From NCBI GenBank assembly GCA_001790645.1, contig MGDB01000026.1:8843-14282 (forward strand): a stretch of DNA of 5,440 nucleotides, given 5' to 3'. The DNA comes from Candidatus Schekmanbacteria bacterium GWA2_38_11. Its GTDB lineage: Bacteria > Schekmanbacteria > GWA2-38-11. Numbering within the stretch: the stretch's first letter is position 1; the number at the start of each line of letters is the position of its first letter. Below, piece after piece: positions 4,315 to 5,440 of this stretch. The notes under the pieces are model-generated. The model worked only from the letters and a program-made list of their open reading frames with translations, did no database searches and was not told the DNA's origin. A program made the translations under genes and the position numbers.

Positions 4315-5427
4315 TCAAATATTTATTGCCATTGGTAAAATTAAAGCCTCTTTCTCCTTGACCGATTCTGGACTACCATTGGAGTTTTCCAAAGCCTTTT
4401 TCATTATATCACCTACTTTGTTTACTGCAACTTTTTTGTGTTCAGGTGCAAGGTGAGAATATCTTATGGTCATATCAATGTCTTTGTGCCCCAGGAGTTC
4501 CTTGACTGTAAAAAGGTCAACCCCGCTCATTACAAGATAACTTGCAAAGGTATGTCTGAGGTCATGGAAGCGAAAATCCTTAAGCCCTGCCTTCTCCCTG
4601 ACTCTCACAAAGGCATTTGAGAAATTGTTAAGTCTCTCTCCTTTTTTGCCTGGAAAAAGATAAGGACTCTCAAACTTTGGAATCTCTCCCAAAAGCTTCA
4701 TTACCTCATCATTGAAAGGTATCCTCCTTGCTTCTCCGTTCTTTGTCTCCCTGATAGTTATAATCTTTCGTTCTGAGTCAATATCCTCCCATTTAAGACC
4801 GAATATTTCTCCCCTTCTCATTCCGGTATTCAAGGCCAAAATAACCATGTTGTAAAGACAGGGAGATTGAGACTTCCTGCAAGCACTTAAAAGAGACTCC
4901 ATTTCTGCCTTTGATAAAAATCTCACTCTCTTGTTATTCTCCTTAAATAGCTTAACCTTTTTTACGGGATTCTCTTTTGCCTTACCCCATTCTATAGCCT
5001 TAGTAAATATATGTTTCAGGCAGGCAACCTCACGATTGACACTTGCAACACGCAACCCATCCTTCAGTCTTTTGCTTTTATACTTTTCAATATGCCAGGA
5101 AGTTATATCTTTAAGGCTCATGCCGGAGAAGGACTCTAAAAGTCTGCTGGTATTCAAGCAGTCTGTTTTATGGGACTTCTTGTTTACCTTTGACCATTCA
5201 AGGTAGTGCGTAACCATGACATCAAAAGCAACAGACTTAGAGGCAGTAGCAAGGTTAAATTTCCCCTGCACTATCTCCCCTTGTCTTGCCTTTAAAGCCT
5301 TTTCTGCGTCCTTCCTGGTAATTCCCTGAACCTCTCTCCCTATTCTTTCTTTAATCCTCTTGCCCTCATGGTAATAATCTATATACCAAGTTGCTGTCTC
5401 TTTATATGGGATTTTATAAACAGCCAT
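4315..5427 (-). CDS. int: Tyrosine recombinase / phage-type integrase
   Basis: The gene encodes 370 residues. ATG at 5425-5427 is preceded by GAGGTGAT. The N-terminus (about 1-60, WYIDYYHEGKRIKERIG) is the arm-binding domain. About 65-160 is the SAM-like core-binding domain (VAFDVMVTHYLEWSK to AIEWGKAKENPVKKVKLF). About 165-345 is the catalytic domain. All catalytic residues are present: Arg204 (TGMRRGE), Lys229 (ETKNGEARRIP), His288 and Arg291 (FHDLRHTFA), His314 (LLGHKD) and the nucleophile Tyr323 (IRYSHL). The enzyme should therefore be active in site-specific integration and excision. Length and domain order are typical of island and prophage integrases that target tRNA genes. It lies just 5' of tRNA-Thr and outside the repeat-bounded cassette, which is unusual. 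A 7-bp AT-only inverted repeat (4309-4325) overlaps its stop codon, but no real terminator separates it from the tRNA. Its promoter is beyond the window. Confidence 0.95.
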   Translation of the reverse strand: MAVYKIPYKETATWYIDYYHEGKRIKERIGREVQGITRKDAEKALKARQGEIVQGKFNLATASKSVAFDVMVTHYLEWSKVNKKSHKTDCLNTSRLLESFSGMSLKDITSWHIEKYKSKRLKDGLRVASVNREVACLKHIFTKAIEWGKAKENPVKKVKLFKENNKRVRFLSKAEMESLLSACRKSQSPCLYNMVILALNTGMRRGEIFGLKWEDIDSERKIITIRETKNGEARRIPFNDEVMKLLGEIPKFESPYLFPGKKGERLNNFSNAFVRVREKAGLKDFRFHDLRHTFASYLVMSGVDLFTVKELLGHKDIDMTIRYSHLAPEHKKVAVNKVGDIMKKALENSNGSPESVKEKEALILPMAINI

Positions 5428-5440
5428 TTCTTATCACCTC

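Overview
The window is bacterial. It shows Shine-Dalgarno-led genes (GTG and TTG starts occur), sigma70-type promoters, Rho-independent terminators and a canonical bacterial tRNA-Thr. Base composition is moderately AT-rich. The gene families (kappa/HCCA-isomerase-like DsbA protein, UPF0175/DUF3368 toxin-antitoxin, DUF2188, P4/phage-type tyrosine integrase) are widespread. They fit a Nitrospirota- or deltaproteobacterium-like genome, but the sequence does not fix the taxon.

Layout. Positions 1-561 (minus) are the 5' 187 codons of a DsbA/2-hydroxychromene-2-carboxylate isomerase-like protein, with its own promoter. Positions 562-904 hold no convincing gene but contain a large inverted-repeat structure (770-836). 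A 47-residue ribbon-helix-helix protein lies at 905-1048 (minus).

A 47-bp stretch at 1263-1309 repeats, with one mismatch, the 3' part of the intact tRNA-Thr(CGT) gene at 4229-4300 (minus). The repeat starts in the anticodon loop and runs just past the 3' end of the tRNA, which is the classic footprint of tyrosine-recombinase integration into a tRNA. The roughly 3-kb interval between the two copies is therefore read as an integrated accessory cassette. In order it holds putative integrase-binding repeats (1398-1436), an AT-rich gene for a 298-aa protein of no recognised family (minus), a divergent DUF2188 gene (plus), a decayed gene tail with its own terminator (minus), a UPF0175/PIN-domain (DUF3368) toxin-antitoxin operon (plus) with promoter and terminator, and a second decayed gene tail (minus).

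No integrase lies inside the cassette. A complete tyrosine recombinase gene (4315-5427, minus) sits on the 5' side of the tRNA, ending only 14 bp before it. It could act on the cassette in trans, or it could belong to a second, overlapping integration. The most interesting reading is a small non-autonomous tRNA-targeting element carrying an addiction module next to an unrecognised gene, with a foreign integrase replacing the native upstream region of the tRNA.
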